Shown here: positions 52,065 through 62,038 of the stretch, one piece after another
How positions within the stretch are numbered: position 1 is the first letter of the stretch
Layout: every line of letters starts with the position of its first letter
NCBI RefSeq assembly: GCF_016134045.1
Contig: NZ_CP065915.1
Coordinates: 1,488,001 to 1,552,000, forward strand
Direction: 5' to 3'
Origin: Pelagovum pacificum
Lineage (GTDB): Bacteria > Pseudomonadota > Alphaproteobacteria > Rhodobacterales > Rhodobacteraceae
Length of the DNA: 64,000 nucleotides
Position numbers and translations under genes: made by a program
The notes under the pieces: model-generated
Told to the model about the DNA's origin: nothing
What the model saw: the letters and a program-made list of their open reading frames with translations, nothing else
Database searches by the model: none

Positions 52065-54596
52065 ATGCCCATTCCGCTTTGGAAGGTCCTTGCCTATTCC
52101 GCCGGGGCGCTCGTCGCCACCGGGACAGGCGTCGCCGTCTTTCAGCCCGAACTTCTGAGCCGCCCGACCGTCGAGACGCCCGGTGAAGAGGGCGCGGAGG
52201 AAAGCACCGCCGCCGCTGACGCAACCACCGAGGCACCCTCTGCGGCACCCTCCGACGCGCCGGTCGAGGCCGCCTCCACCGAAGATCCCGACCCGTCCGA
52301 CGATGAGGCCGCCGAGGCTGAAGCTGCCGGGGACATCGCAGCCCCCAGTTTCGACGTTGTCCGGATCGAGCCCGACGGCTCCGGCCTTGTCGCCGGTCAG
52401 GCCGAACCGGGCGAGGCCATCTCGATCCTGCTCAACGGCTCCGAAACGATCCGGGCGGAGGCCGACGGTTCCGGCCGCTTCGTCGCTTTCCTCGACCTGC
52501 CGCCCTCCGACCAGCCGCGCACGCTTGCGCTGCTCGCCGACCCCGAAGGCGCGGGGCGCCGTTCCGACCAGACCGTCATGGTTTCCCCCTTCACCGGCGA
52601 GCAGGTGGCCGCTGCCGAAGTGGAGGGCAGTTCCGACGACGGCGAGACCGTCGACCTCGCGCTCGCGGATGTAGGCGCAGACGACGCGGAGCTTTCCGGG
52701 CCAGCTGGCGGCGAGCAACCCGTCGCCGCAACGGAGGTCGAGCCTGAGACCGCCACGGACGCAGTCCAGCCCGACGAGGACGGCTTAGTCAGTGGCAGTC
52801 GCGCGACGGTGGACAGTGCGGCCCCCGAAGCTGAAGGCACCGACATCGCGAGTGGTTCAACGGCAGACGGCGCTGCTGGCGAGACGGGCGCTCGTGACCA
52901 GACTGCGGACAACGAAGACCCGGCCGACGTCGACGTCGACGTCGCGGCGTCTATGGAGCCGTCCGATGCCGGGCAATCGACCGATACCGAACAGGCGTCG
53001 GACATCGAACAACTCGCCGAAGCCGATCAGCCGACCGAGAGCGGACAGCTGGTCGAAACCGGTCCGGCTGCCGAAGCCGTTGCGACCGAAGGCGACTCGT
53101 CTGACGTCGCCAATGCAGACCAGCCGACCGACAGCGACACCGCGGCCGAGCTCGCGCAGAACGCCACGACCGGCGACGCGGTCACGGAACCCGACGCGGC
53201 AGCAGTCGACGCGACCGCCGCAGCTGCCGTCGATGCCGACAGCGCTCCGGTGGCTGAGGAGCTTGCTCTCACCGAAACAGACGAGGGTCCGGAAACGGAC
53301 AGCGCGTCGCAAGGTGATGTCCTGGCGATGATCGAAGAGACGGCGCCGATCGGTCAGGTGTCCGAAAGTGAAGTCTTGTCCGAGCAGGGCTCCGATCTTG
53401 GGCCGGTTTCCGGCGGCAATGTCCTTGGACTGAGCGCTCATCAGAGCCTGCCGGACGGCGAGACGGCGACGAACCCGACCGTCGCGCAGCCGAGCCCGAC
53501 GGGAGCGGACAAAGGGACCGACGCGACAGGCCCGCAACCGGCAAGTGACGATCCTACCGGTGCTCAAGTCGCGGAATCCGCCGGCGAGATCGAAGCACAG
53601 CCGGAAACCTTTGAAACGGCTGACGCTGCGACCGAGGTGACTGAAGCGCCGTTGAACGCCGCCGAGACGACTGACGCGCAGCCGGACTCCGGCGAGATGA
53701 CGGACCCACAATCCGATGTCGCCGACGCCAGCGACCCGCGACCCACGACGAGCGAACCGACCCCGGACGCCGCCGCGACCGACATCGCGCCCGAGGTGGC
53801 CGGCGGACCGGCGCCGGACGCTCCGCCGCTGCCGGGCACGGGTGTCGCCGATGCCGGCACCACGACGGTCGGTGCGGCACCCGAGGAGGGCGACGTCGCC
53901 GCGCTCGCCGAGGCCGCACCGGGCGAGGAAGTGCCCCAAGCCGAGCAGGCGACCGCGCCGCAACCGCCCGAAAGCGAACCGCCCGAGGGCGGCGAAGCCC
54001 CGCAAGTCGCCGAGACCGCCGGCACTGCGCCGAGCGCGCCGTCGGTCATCGTCGCCGATCAGGACGGCGTGCGCGTCCTGCAGGCGGCACGTGGCGGTGA
54101 TGCGGCACCGGATGTGATGTCGAGCGTCGCGCTCGACTCGATCACCTACGACCCCGAGGGCGACGTCGCGATCGCGGGCCGGGCCGGGGACGAGGGCTTC
54201 GTGCGCATCTACCTCGACAACGCGCCGATCACGACGAGCCGCATCCGCGAGGACGGCGTCTGGCGCACCACGCTCCCCGAGATCGACACCGGCGTCTACA
54301 CGCTGCGGGTCGATGAAGTCTCCGCCGACGGCGAGGTGCTGAGCCGGATCGAGACGCCGTTTCGCCGCGAAGCACCCGAGACGGTGGCCCGCGTCATGGC
54401 GGAGGAGACGTCCCGTGCGGACTTCTCCGTCGCCGTGCGCACGGTGCAGCCGGGCTCTACCCTCTGGGCGATCGCCGAGGACCGCTATGGCGAGGGCATT
54501 CTCTACGTGAAGGTGTTCGAGGCGAACCGCGACCTGATCCGCGACCCCAACCTGATCTATCCCGGACAGGTCTTCCGGCTGCCCGAAGACGGCTGA
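52065..54596 (+). CDS. Large acidic LysM-domain protein
   Basis: 843-residue protein. Residues 5-28 form a hydrophobic segment (VLAYSAGALVATGTGVAVF), probably a membrane anchor. A first Ig-like unit (VRIEPDGSGLVAGQAEPGEA) lies at about 105-190. About 480 residues of Ala/Glu/Asp/Thr/Pro-rich low-complexity sequence follow. Then a second Ig-like unit (YDPEGDVAIAGRAGDEGFVR) and a C-terminal LysM domain (VQPGSTLWAIAEDRYGEGIL to YPGQVFRLPED, about 788-840) close it. It looks like a periplasmic spacer arm holding a peptidoglycan-binding head away from the inner membrane. ATG 52065 follows the only plausible ribosome site. Confidence 0.82.
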   Translation: MPIPLWKVLAYSAGALVATGTGVAVFQPELLSRPTVETPGEEGAEESTAAADATTEAPSAAPSDAPVEAASTEDPDPSDDEAAEAEAAGDIAAPSFDVVRIEPDGSGLVAGQAEPGEAISILLNGSETIRAEADGSGRFVAFLDLPPSDQPRTLALLADPEGAGRRSDQTVMVSPFTGEQVAAAEVEGSSDDGETVDLALADVGADDAELSGPAGGEQPVAATEVEPETATDAVQPDEDGLVSGSRATVDSAAPEAEGTDIASGSTADGAAGETGARDQTADNEDPADVDVDVAASMEPSDAGQSTDTEQASDIEQLAEADQPTESGQLVETGPAAEAVATEGDSSDVANADQPTDSDTAAELAQNATTGDAVTEPDAAAVDATAAAAVDADSAPVAEELALTETDEGPETDSASQGDVLAMIEETAPIGQVSESEVLSEQGSDLGPVSGGNVLGLSAHQSLPDGETATNPTVAQPSPTGADKGTDATGPQPASDDPTGAQVAESAGEIEAQPETFETADAATEVTEAPLNAAETTDAQPDSGEMTDPQSDVADASDPRPTTSEPTPDAAATDIAPEVAGGPAPDAPPLPGTGVADAGTTTVGAAPEEGDVAALAEAAPGEEVPQAEQATAPQPPESEPPEGGEAPQVAETAGTAPSAPSVIVADQDGVRVLQAARGGDAAPDVMSSVALDSITYDPEGDVAIAGRAGDEGFVRIYLDNAPITTSRIREDGVWRTTLPEIDTGVYTLRVDEVSADGEVLSRIETPFRREAPETVARVMAEETSRADFSVAVRTVQPGSTLWAIAEDRYGEGILYVKVFEANRDLIRDPNLIYPGQVFRLPEDG

Positions 54597-54619
54597 TCCG
54601 GCCGGCTGCTCAACCGGCT

Positions 54620-54650
54620 GCCTCCGGCCATAGTATTTTGGGCCAGATGA
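54620..54650. repeat. REP-like single arm
   Basis: GCCTCCGGCCATAGTATTTT followed by GGGCCAGATGA shares its layout and most bases with the arm at 43007-43038. It lies in the gap between the LysM gene and the ABC gene. Confidence 0.55.
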
Positions 54651-54729
54651 GCGAGCGGGACGCGGTGCGCAGTTGAACAGGTGCGTCGCCGTGGGTGGTC
54701 TTTCGCGCGGCAGCGCTTAAGTTCGCGTC

Positions 54730-56547
54730 ATGCGTCGACTTCCCAAAACCTCGGCCAATCTCAACAACGAGCGTGTCAGCGGCCTGCGTACCGTGCGCAA
54801 GGTCGCGCCCTACCTGTGGCCGGATGGCGAGGGCTGGGTGAAGCGCCGCGTCGTGCTGGCGCTCGCCGTGCTGTTCGTCGCCAAGCTCGTCGCTGTCGGA
54901 ACGCCCTTGTTCTACAAGGGCGCGGTCGACTCTCTGTCGGGCGAGGGGGAGGGATTCTACCTCGCCCTTGGCGCCATCGGTCTGACGTTGGCATACGGCG
55001 GCGCCCGGCTGTTGAACGTCGGCTTCCAGCAGCTGCGCGACGTGATCTTCGCCAAGGTCGGGCAACGGGCGTTGCGTCAGCTCGCGCTCGAGACCTTCAG
55101 CCACATCCACCGGCTGTCGATGCGGTATCACCTGACGCGCAAGACCGGGGGCCTGTCGCGGATCATCGAGCGCGGGGTGAAGGGCGTGGAGTTCCTGCTC
55201 CGCTTCCTGCTGTTCTCCATCGGGCCGCTACTGCTCGAGCTCTTGATGATCGGTGTCGTGCTCTTCTTCATGTTCGACATCTGGTATCTGGTCGTCGTCG
55301 CGGCGGTGATCGGCCTGTATATCTGGTTCACCTTCGCGGTCACCGAGTGGCGGGTGAAGATCCGCAAGGTGATGAACGATCAGGACACGGACGCGAACCA
55401 GAAGGCGATCGACAGCCTGCTCAACTTCGAAACGGTCAAGTATTTCGGCGCCGAGGCGCGCGAGAGCCGCCGGTACGACGGCGCGATGCGGGCCTATGTC
55501 GATGCCGCGCTCAAGACCTCCTACTCGCTGGCGTTCCTGAACTTCGGCCAGTCGGTCATCATCACCGGGGGTCTGGCCGGGGTCATGGTGATGGCCGCGA
55601 TCGGCGTGCAGAACGGCGCGATGACGGTCGGCGACTTCGTCATGGTCAACGCCTACATGATCCAGATCACCATGCCGCTGAACTTCCTCGGCACGGTCTA
55701 CCGCGAGATCCGGCAGGCGCTGATCGACATGGGCGACATGTTCGACCTGCTCGAACAGCCGCCCGAGGTCGAGGACAAGCCGGACGCGAAAACCCTCCGG
55801 GTGACCGGCGGCGAAGTGCGCCTCGAAGGCGTCGCCTTTGGCTATGATCCGGAGCGGCCGATACTGAAGGGGATTGATCTGACGGTCCCGGCAGGGCACA
55901 CCGTGGCACTGGTCGGATCGTCGGGTGCGGGCAAGTCCACCATCGGACGGCTGCTGTTCCGCTTCTACGACGTCACGGAGGGGCGGCTCCTGATCGACGG
56001 GCAGGATGTGCGCGATGTCACGCAGGACAGCCTGCACGACCAGATCGGCGTCGTGCCGCAGGACACGGTGCTGTTCAACGATACGATCTATTACAACATC
56101 GCCTACGGGAAGGACGTCTCCACCCGCGAAGAGGTTGAGGCCGCCGCGCGTGCTGCCTCCATCCACGACTTCATCCTGTCGCTGCCGCAGGGCTACGACA
56201 CGCAGGTCGGCGAACGGGGCCTGAAACTGTCGGGCGGCGAGAAGCAGCGCGTCGGTATCGCGCGCACGCTCCTGAAGAACCCGGCGATCCTGCTGCTGGA
56301 CGAGGCGACCTCGGCACTCGACACCGATACCGAGCGCGAGATCCAGGGTGAGCTGCGCGAGATGTCGGAGGGGCGCACGGTCATCACCATCGCGCACCGC
56401 CTGTCGACCGTGGCGGATGCCGACCGGATCGTCGTGCTGGAGCATGGCGAAATCGTCGAGGAAGGCAGTCACGAGATGCTCCTCGCGCGGCGTGGCCGCT
56501 ATGCGCAGCTCTGGGACCGGCAGGCGGCGGAAGAGGAAGCCGCCTGA
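54730..56547 (+). CDS. ABC exporter of the Atm1/HMT1 type
   Basis: 605-residue half-transporter with fused membrane (about 30-320) and ATPase (about 350-590) domains. Walker A is GSSGAGKST, the signature LSGGEKQR and Walker B ILLLDEATSALD. The membrane domain has the Atm1-group blocks LRQLALETFSHIHRLSMRYH and LLNFETVKYFGAEARE (glutathione-binding region in homologues). Such exporters move glutathione-linked metals or sulfur compounds; NaAtm1 of Novosphingobium, an alphaproteobacterium, is the best-known relative. It is monocistronic here. Confidence 0.92.
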   Translation: MRRLPKTSANLNNERVSGLRTVRKVAPYLWPDGEGWVKRRVVLALAVLFVAKLVAVGTPLFYKGAVDSLSGEGEGFYLALGAIGLTLAYGGARLLNVGFQQLRDVIFAKVGQRALRQLALETFSHIHRLSMRYHLTRKTGGLSRIIERGVKGVEFLLRFLLFSIGPLLLELLMIGVVLFFMFDIWYLVVVAAVIGLYIWFTFAVTEWRVKIRKVMNDQDTDANQKAIDSLLNFETVKYFGAEARESRRYDGAMRAYVDAALKTSYSLAFLNFGQSVIITGGLAGVMVMAAIGVQNGAMTVGDFVMVNAYMIQITMPLNFLGTVYREIRQALIDMGDMFDLLEQPPEVEDKPDAKTLRVTGGEVRLEGVAFGYDPERPILKGIDLTVPAGHTVALVGSSGAGKSTIGRLLFRFYDVTEGRLLIDGQDVRDVTQDSLHDQIGVVPQDTVLFNDTIYYNIAYGKDVSTREEVEAAARAASIHDFILSLPQGYDTQVGERGLKLSGGEKQRVGIARTLLKNPAILLLDEATSALDTDTEREIQGELREMSEGRTVITIAHRLSTVADADRIVVLEHGEIVEEGSHEMLLARRGRYAQLWDRQAAEEEAA

Positions 56548-56680
56548 ACAGCACTGCCCCATTTGGCGGCAACTGCGCGCGCGTGCAGCATTGCACAGCC
56601 CGGACGCGGGCCTGCCGGGTTGCGCGACGGAAACCGGAGGCGTAGGGGCAGGGTAATTCCTCCCTCCGGAGTCCCCTCAG

Positions 56681-57883
56681 ATGAACCTGTTCAAGACTGG
56701 CCTCGTCCTTGGCCTGCTGTCCGCCGTCGGTCCGTTCACGATCGACATGTATCTCCCCGCGCTGCCCGAGATCGGCCGGGACCTCGATGCAAGCGTGACG
56801 CAGGTGCAGATGACGCTCTCCGCCTTCTTCATCGCCTTCGGCCTGTCCCAGCTGTTCTGGGGCCCGTGGGCCGACCAAGTCGGACGCAAACTGCCGATCT
56901 ACGTCGGCATCGGCATCTTCGCGATCGGCACGATCGGCTGCGCTCTCGCCCCGTCGATCGGGATGCTGGTCGCGATGCGCGTGGTGCAGGGCGTCGGCGC
57001 GGCCGTCGTCATGGTGGTGCCGCGCGCGATCATCCGCGACATGTTCACCGGCCCGCAGGGCACACGCCTGATGGCGATGGTCATGCTCGTCATCTCGGTC
57101 TCTCCGATGCTCGCCCCGCTCGCCGGCAGCGGGCTGCTGGCGTTCGGCGGCTGGCGGCTTTTGTTCTGGATGCTGGCGGTCGTGGCGGTCGGCTCGATCT
57201 TCGTCACGTCGTTCGCTCTGAAGGAGACGCTGCCGGTCGAGCGGCGCCGCGCGATCAATCTCGCCAGCCTGCGGGCAGGCGCGAAGACGCTGCTGAGCGA
57301 CCCGATCTTCCTCGGCCTGACCTTCATCGGCGGCTTCGGGATGGCGAGCTTCTTCGTCTTCATTTCCTCGGCGAGCTTCGTTTACACCGAGCAGTTCGGG
57401 CTCACCGAGGTGCAGTTCTCGCTGGCCTTCGCGGCGAACGCCATCGGCTTCTTCGGGGCGAGCCAGCTCGCCGCGCCCATCAGCGAGCGGTTCGGCGTCG
57501 TTCCGGTGATCCGCGTCGCGGTCGGTATCTTCGCCTTCTTCACCACCGCGCTGCTGTTGGTGGCGCTGGCGGGCGGCGCGACGCTCTGGACGATCATGGC
57601 GCTGCTGTTCTGCGGGAACGCCGGGCTCGGCTTCGTCATTCCGACCACGATGGTCATGGCCCTCGACGAACATGGCGAGATCGCGGGCCTGGCCTCGTCG
57701 CTCGGCGGGACGTTGCAGATGGTCGCGGGCGGGCTGATGATCGCGGTCTCCTCGCCGTTCTTCGACGGCACCGCGACGCCGATGATCGCGGCCATCGCCG
57801 TCTGTGGCTGGGTGGCGATGATCCTGACGCTGATCGTGCTGCCCAAGATCACCGCGCGCGACAGGTTCGCCGCCGCGACCTGA
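56681..57883 (+). CDS. Bcr/CflA family multidrug efflux MFS transporter
   Basis: 400-residue twelve-helix proton antiporter. GPFTIDMYLPALPEIGRDLD in helix 1, LSQLFWGPWADQVGRK (MFS motif A) and RVVQGVGAAVVMVVPRAIIR (motif C-like) are diagnostic of the Bcr/CflA group, which exports drugs such as bicyclomycin or chloramphenicol, and cysteine. GGAGTCC lies before the ATG. No regulator is adjacent. Confidence 0.92.
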   Translation: MNLFKTGLVLGLLSAVGPFTIDMYLPALPEIGRDLDASVTQVQMTLSAFFIAFGLSQLFWGPWADQVGRKLPIYVGIGIFAIGTIGCALAPSIGMLVAMRVVQGVGAAVVMVVPRAIIRDMFTGPQGTRLMAMVMLVISVSPMLAPLAGSGLLAFGGWRLLFWMLAVVAVGSIFVTSFALKETLPVERRRAINLASLRAGAKTLLSDPIFLGLTFIGGFGMASFFVFISSASFVYTEQFGLTEVQFSLAFAANAIGFFGASQLAAPISERFGVVPVIRVAVGIFAFFTTALLLVALAGGATLWTIMALLFCGNAGLGFVIPTTMVMALDEHGEIAGLASSLGGTLQMVAGGLMIAVSSPFFDGTATPMIAAIAVCGWVAMILTLIVLPKITARDRFAAAT

Positions 57884-58237
57884 CGGTTGGTTCGATCGAG
57901 CCAGTGTGCTCTCAGGGCGCTGCGACCTACGCGAGAAACGTCAGCAGCGCCCTGTTCACGTCTTGAGGCCGTTGCTGCGGCGCGCGGTGACCGCGCAATC
58001 ATCGAGGAAGACCGGCTCGCTGCAGCCTGACGGCCAGGTCGTCCGGTGGAGGGAGCGGTGAACCGCTCCCTGACCGAAATCGAGAGCGACGCGGCGCGCC
58101 GGATGCTTGCGCGCTAAGAGGGCCCCAGCCTTGGCGTCGTCGCCCGGATGGCCACGGACGGCAGTTGACGGCGCGAGGTGCGTCAATGTCGGGATCAGCG
58201 GCTCCGGTCGGTCGGGCTTGACCCGGCCGACCTTCGA
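57884..58237. other. Intergenic region between convergent Bcr and RND genes, with hairpins and possible gene debris
   Basis: 354 bp without an intact gene. A 10-bp inverted repeat (CAGGGCGCTG at 57913-57922, complement at 57945-57954) follows the Bcr stop, and a 9-bp hairpin (GGGAGCGGT/ACCGCTCCC, 58051-58070) lies farther on; neither has a T run. On the minus strand codons before a stop at 57927 read APQQRPQDVNRALLTFLA, like the end of an alpha/beta hydrolase, with an in-frame stop shortly upstream. Confidence 0.45.
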
Positions 58238-61200
58238 TCACTCGGCAGCGCGCAGCGGCAGCATCGGCTGCCCGGTCACGTCGCGCGGGCCGGCAGGGGC
58301 CACTTCGTCCGGCGTCCAGATGATCTCGGGGTGCTTGATGCGTCGTGCCTCGCGGTTCAGCGCCCAGTCCTGCGCCGCCTTGCTGCCGCGGCCGAAGGAC
58401 AGCCGGGCAAGGAACCGGGCGATCCAGCGGGCGTAGGTCGTCGCCCAGACCCGCAGCGCCAGCATGGACGGCGTGAAGATCAGCGTCAGCACCGTCGCGA
58501 TACCAAGGCCGAACACGACCGCGGTCGCAAGCTGCGTCCACCAGAGCGCCGTCGGCGAGCCGAGCGAGTAGCCACCCCCGAAGAAGTCGATCGACAGGCC
58601 GAACATCATCGGCGTCAGGCCCGCCATCGTGGTGATAGTGGTCAGCAGCACCGGACGCAGACGTTCTTCGGCGGTGCGCACGATGGCCTGGATACGGGGC
58701 ATGTAGGCCGCGTATTCCTGGTAGGTGTCGATCAGCACGATGTTGTTGTTCACCACGATCCCCGCGAGCGCGACGATCCCGGTGCCGGTCATGATGATCG
58801 AGAAGGCCTGGTCCATGACCAGCATCCCGATCAGCACGCCGGTGGTCGACAGCACGACCGCCAGCAGCACCAGCACGGCGTTGTAGAACGAGTTGAACTG
58901 CGCGAGCAGGATGATGAACATCAGCCCCATGGCGCCTGCAAAGGCCACGACGAGGAACTGCTGGCTCTCTTCCTGGTCGGCCTGGTCGCCTGCCCACTCG
59001 TAGGAGATGTCGCCGGGCAGCGCCTCGTCCCCGTCGAGCCAGGTCGTCAGCTCTCCGATCCGTTCGTTCGGGTTCACCGGCACGAAGCGCGCGTCGCCGC
59101 CGATCGCCTCTTCCAGCTGGGCAAGGGTCACGCCGTCGTTGAGGTGGGAAAGCTGATACTGCACGCCGTCGGGGGCGGTCAGCACGGGCTGGCCGTTGTC
59201 GCGGATGCGCACGTCGCCCTCGATCCGGCGCACGAAGCCGAGCGCCCCGTCGCTACCCTCGGGCAGGTCGGAGGCCGCTTCCGGCGGGAGCGTGACCTTG
59301 AAGAAGCCGGGCTCCACGTCTGCGCGGACCTCGAAGTAGCGCTCCTGGTCGATCCGGTCGATCTGGGCGAGCTTCTCGACCGGGGTGCGGGTGATGAAGT
59401 TCGACAGCGGCACGAGGCCGTCGGCCGTGCGGACGCGCAGCGTGTCGAGGGTGGACAGCGTGCGGTCCTGCTCTGGGAAGCGGACGCGGATCTCGACTTC
59501 TTCGTCGGAACTGTCGACGCGCATCGTGTCGAGCAGGATCCCCCGCGTGACGAGCTGGACCATTGCGCCCACGGCGGCAACGTTGGCGCCGAACTGGCCG
59601 GCACGTTCGACGTCGACGTCGATCTGCCAGTCGATGCCGGGCAGGGGGAGCGTATCCTCGATCGCGATAAGGCCGGGCATCGACTCGAACCGGGCGCGCG
59701 CCTCTTCGGTCGCGGCGGTCAGCTCTTCCCAGTCCTCTCCCTTCAGGCGCAGACTCACCGGCTTGGCGGAGCCGGGGCCCATGGCGAGGTTCAGGATCTC
59801 GGTACGGATGCCGGGGATTTCGTCGAGCTTGGCCTTCAGGTTGTCCATCACGACGTTGCCGTCGAGCTCGTCGATGGTGACGCCCTCGTGGGTGCGCACC
59901 CAGTCCGGGCGGTCTTCCCAGGGCACGAGTTCGAGCTGAAGCTGGCCGATCGTGTCGGCCGGGCCGCTCGCGCCCGCGGTGTTGGAGTTCAGACCGCCAT
60001 CACCAGCGAAGGCGAAGACGGTCTTGACGCCGGTGGTATCCAGCGCGGCGAGTTCGGCCTGCCGGACCAGCGCGTCCTTCTCGGCAAGCGAAAGGTTGCC
60101 GCGGGCCTGCACGTAGACGATCGACTGTTCCGGTTCGCTGTCTGCGAAGAACTCCACGCCGTTCGAATTCTGGCCGAAGTAGGTGAAGGTGCCGACGACG
60201 AAGGCCATCACGGCGCCGATGGCGACGAGCGGCATGATCGGGTTGCCGGTCAGGAACTGGATCAGCCAGCCGAAGGGCGTGTGGCCGCGCTTGGTCGAGA
60301 TCTTCTTGGGCTGGCGATGGATCGCCGCCGCATCCAGCGTGATGGACAGCAGGATCGCCCCGGCGAGGAACATCGCGATGCCCGGGAGGCTGTCGACGAT
60401 GCCACCGGTCTGCACCGCGCCCCCGGTCAGCCAGAGCGGGTTCAGCGTCGTCATTGCCCCCGCGAAGGTCAGCGCGGCGGCGGCGGGTACGAGCAGGGCC
60501 CGCACGACCCAGGGCAGCGCGCGACGCAGCCCGTCGGCCGCATGGCCGAAGCTGCGCGACATGCGGCCCGTGATGCCGCCCATCACGGGCAGGAACACCA
60601 GCGCCACGATCAGCGAGGCGCAGAGCACGAAGATCAGCGTCACGGGGAGCATCCCCATGAATTCGCCCACGACGCCGGGCCAGAAGAGCATCGGCAGAAA
60701 GGCGCAGAGCGTCGTCGCGGTGGAGGAGACGACCGGCCAGAACATCCGCTTCGCCGCCTCGGTGTAGGCGTGCATCGGGCCGACGCCCTCGGAGATGCGC
60801 TTGTCCGCATATTCGACGACGACGATGGCCCCGTCGACCAGCATCCCCACGGCAAGGATCAGGCCGAACATCACGATGTTGGAGATCGTGACCTCCATGA
60901 TCGCGAGGAACGCGAAGCAGAGCAGGAACGACGTCGGGATCGCGAAACCCATCAGCAGGGCAGGGCGGGTGCCGAGCGCGGCGAGCACGACGATCATGAC
61001 GAGCGCGATGGCCGTCAGCACCGAGCCTTCGAGCTGGCTGACCATCGAGGCGATGGTGCGGCTCTGGTCGTTCGAGGTTCCGACCTGGATCGCGTTGCGC
61101 AATTCCTCGGGCCAGCCGGCGCGTTCGGCTTCGACTTCCTCCATCACGAGCGCGGAGGTGTCGATGATGTTGAAGCCCTTGCGCTTCACCACCTGCAGCG

Positions 61201-62038
61201 CGACCGTGTTGACCCCGTCGAACCGCGCGGTGGAGGTGCGGTCCTCGAAGGTGAGGCGGATGTCGGCGAGTTCGCCCAGCGTGACCTGCCGGTCGCCGTC
61301 GCTTTTCACGACGAGGTCGTAGACATCCTGCGGCTCGTCAAAGCTCGACGGGATCTTCAGCGAGAAGGCCCCCTGGTCGGTCTCGATCTCGCCCGCGGCG
61401 ATCAGCTGGTTGTTCTGCACGACCACGTCGACCAGCTCATTTGCGGTGACGTTGTAGGTCTCGAGACGCAGCGGGTCGATCGTGACCTCGAGCATCTCGT
61501 CGCGCTGGCCGGTCATGCTGGCCGAGAGAACCGGCTCCAGCCCCTCGAGACGATCCTGCAGGTCCTTGGCGACGCGCAGCAGCGTCCGCTCCGGCACGCG
61601 GCCGGTCAGGTTCACGATGAGGATCGGGAATTCGGAGAAGTTGATCTCGTTGATCGTGTAGTTGTCGGCGCCTTCGGGGAAGGACCCTTCGGCGGCGTTC
61701 ATCGCGTCGCGCACGTCCGACATGGTCTGGGTCTTGTCCCAGCCGAACTCGAACTCCAGCGAGACACCGGCATATCCCTCCGACGCGGTGGAGGTCATGG
61801 TCTTCAGGCCGTCGAGGTTCGACAGCTCGGTTTCCATCGGCTTGACCAGCAGCGTCTCGCTGTCCTCGGCGGAGATGCCCTGGAACGGCACCGACACGAA
61901 GAGCGCGGGGATCTCGATGTCGGGCTCACCTTCCTTGGGAAGGCCGACGTAGGCTGCCGCACCGGCCAGGATGGAAAGCAGGATGAAGGCAATGACCATC
62001 CTCGCACGCGAGGCGGCCCAGTCGATGATGCCGGTCAA
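58238..62038 (-). CDS. RND efflux transporter permease subunit
   Basis: 1266-residue inner-membrane pump of the AcrB/MexB superfamily, powered by protons and working with a membrane fusion protein and an outer-membrane channel. FILLSILAGAAAYVGLPKEG in helix 1, GMLVDGAIVVVEYADKRISE in helix 4 (proton relay Asp region) and IVALAGIVVNNNIVLIDTYQ in the second half are typical. It is about 200 residues longer than AcrB: extra hydrophobic and charged sequence sits between the two repeats (about 505-620). It overlaps the adaptor gene by ATGA. No outer-membrane channel gene is adjacent, so a shared TolC-like protein is likely. Confidence 0.94.
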   Translation of the reverse strand: MTGIIDWAASRARMVIAFILLSILAGAAAYVGLPKEGEPDIEIPALFVSVPFQGISAEDSETLLVKPMETELSNLDGLKTMTSTASEGYAGVSLEFEFGWDKTQTMSDVRDAMNAAEGSFPEGADNYTINEINFSEFPILIVNLTGRVPERTLLRVAKDLQDRLEGLEPVLSASMTGQRDEMLEVTIDPLRLETYNVTANELVDVVVQNNQLIAAGEIETDQGAFSLKIPSSFDEPQDVYDLVVKSDGDRQVTLGELADIRLTFEDRTSTARFDGVNTVALQVVKRKGFNIIDTSALVMEEVEAERAGWPEELRNAIQVGTSNDQSRTIASMVSQLEGSVLTAIALVMIVVLAALGTRPALLMGFAIPTSFLLCFAFLAIMEVTISNIVMFGLILAVGMLVDGAIVVVEYADKRISEGVGPMHAYTEAAKRMFWPVVSSTATTLCAFLPMLFWPGVVGEFMGMLPVTLIFVLCASLIVALVFLPVMGGITGRMSRSFGHAADGLRRALPWVVRALLVPAAAALTFAGAMTTLNPLWLTGGAVQTGGIVDSLPGIAMFLAGAILLSITLDAAAIHRQPKKISTKRGHTPFGWLIQFLTGNPIMPLVAIGAVMAFVVGTFTYFGQNSNGVEFFADSEPEQSIVYVQARGNLSLAEKDALVRQAELAALDTTGVKTVFAFAGDGGLNSNTAGASGPADTIGQLQLELVPWEDRPDWVRTHEGVTIDELDGNVVMDNLKAKLDEIPGIRTEILNLAMGPGSAKPVSLRLKGEDWEELTAATEEARARFESMPGLIAIEDTLPLPGIDWQIDVDVERAGQFGANVAAVGAMVQLVTRGILLDTMRVDSSDEEVEIRVRFPEQDRTLSTLDTLRVRTADGLVPLSNFITRTPVEKLAQIDRIDQERYFEVRADVEPGFFKVTLPPEAASDLPEGSDGALGFVRRIEGDVRIRDNGQPVLTAPDGVQYQLSHLNDGVTLAQLEEAIGGDARFVPVNPNERIGELTTWLDGDEALPGDISYEWAGDQADQEESQQFLVVAFAGAMGLMFIILLAQFNSFYNAVLVLLAVVLSTTGVLIGMLVMDQAFSIIMTGTGIVALAGIVVNNNIVLIDTYQEYAAYMPRIQAIVRTAEERLRPVLLTTITTMAGLTPMMFGLSIDFFGGGYSLGSPTALWWTQLATAVVFGLGIATVLTLIFTPSMLALRVWATTYARWIARFLARLSFGRGSKAAQDWALNREARRIKHPEIIWTPDEVAPAGPRDVTGQPMLPLRAAE

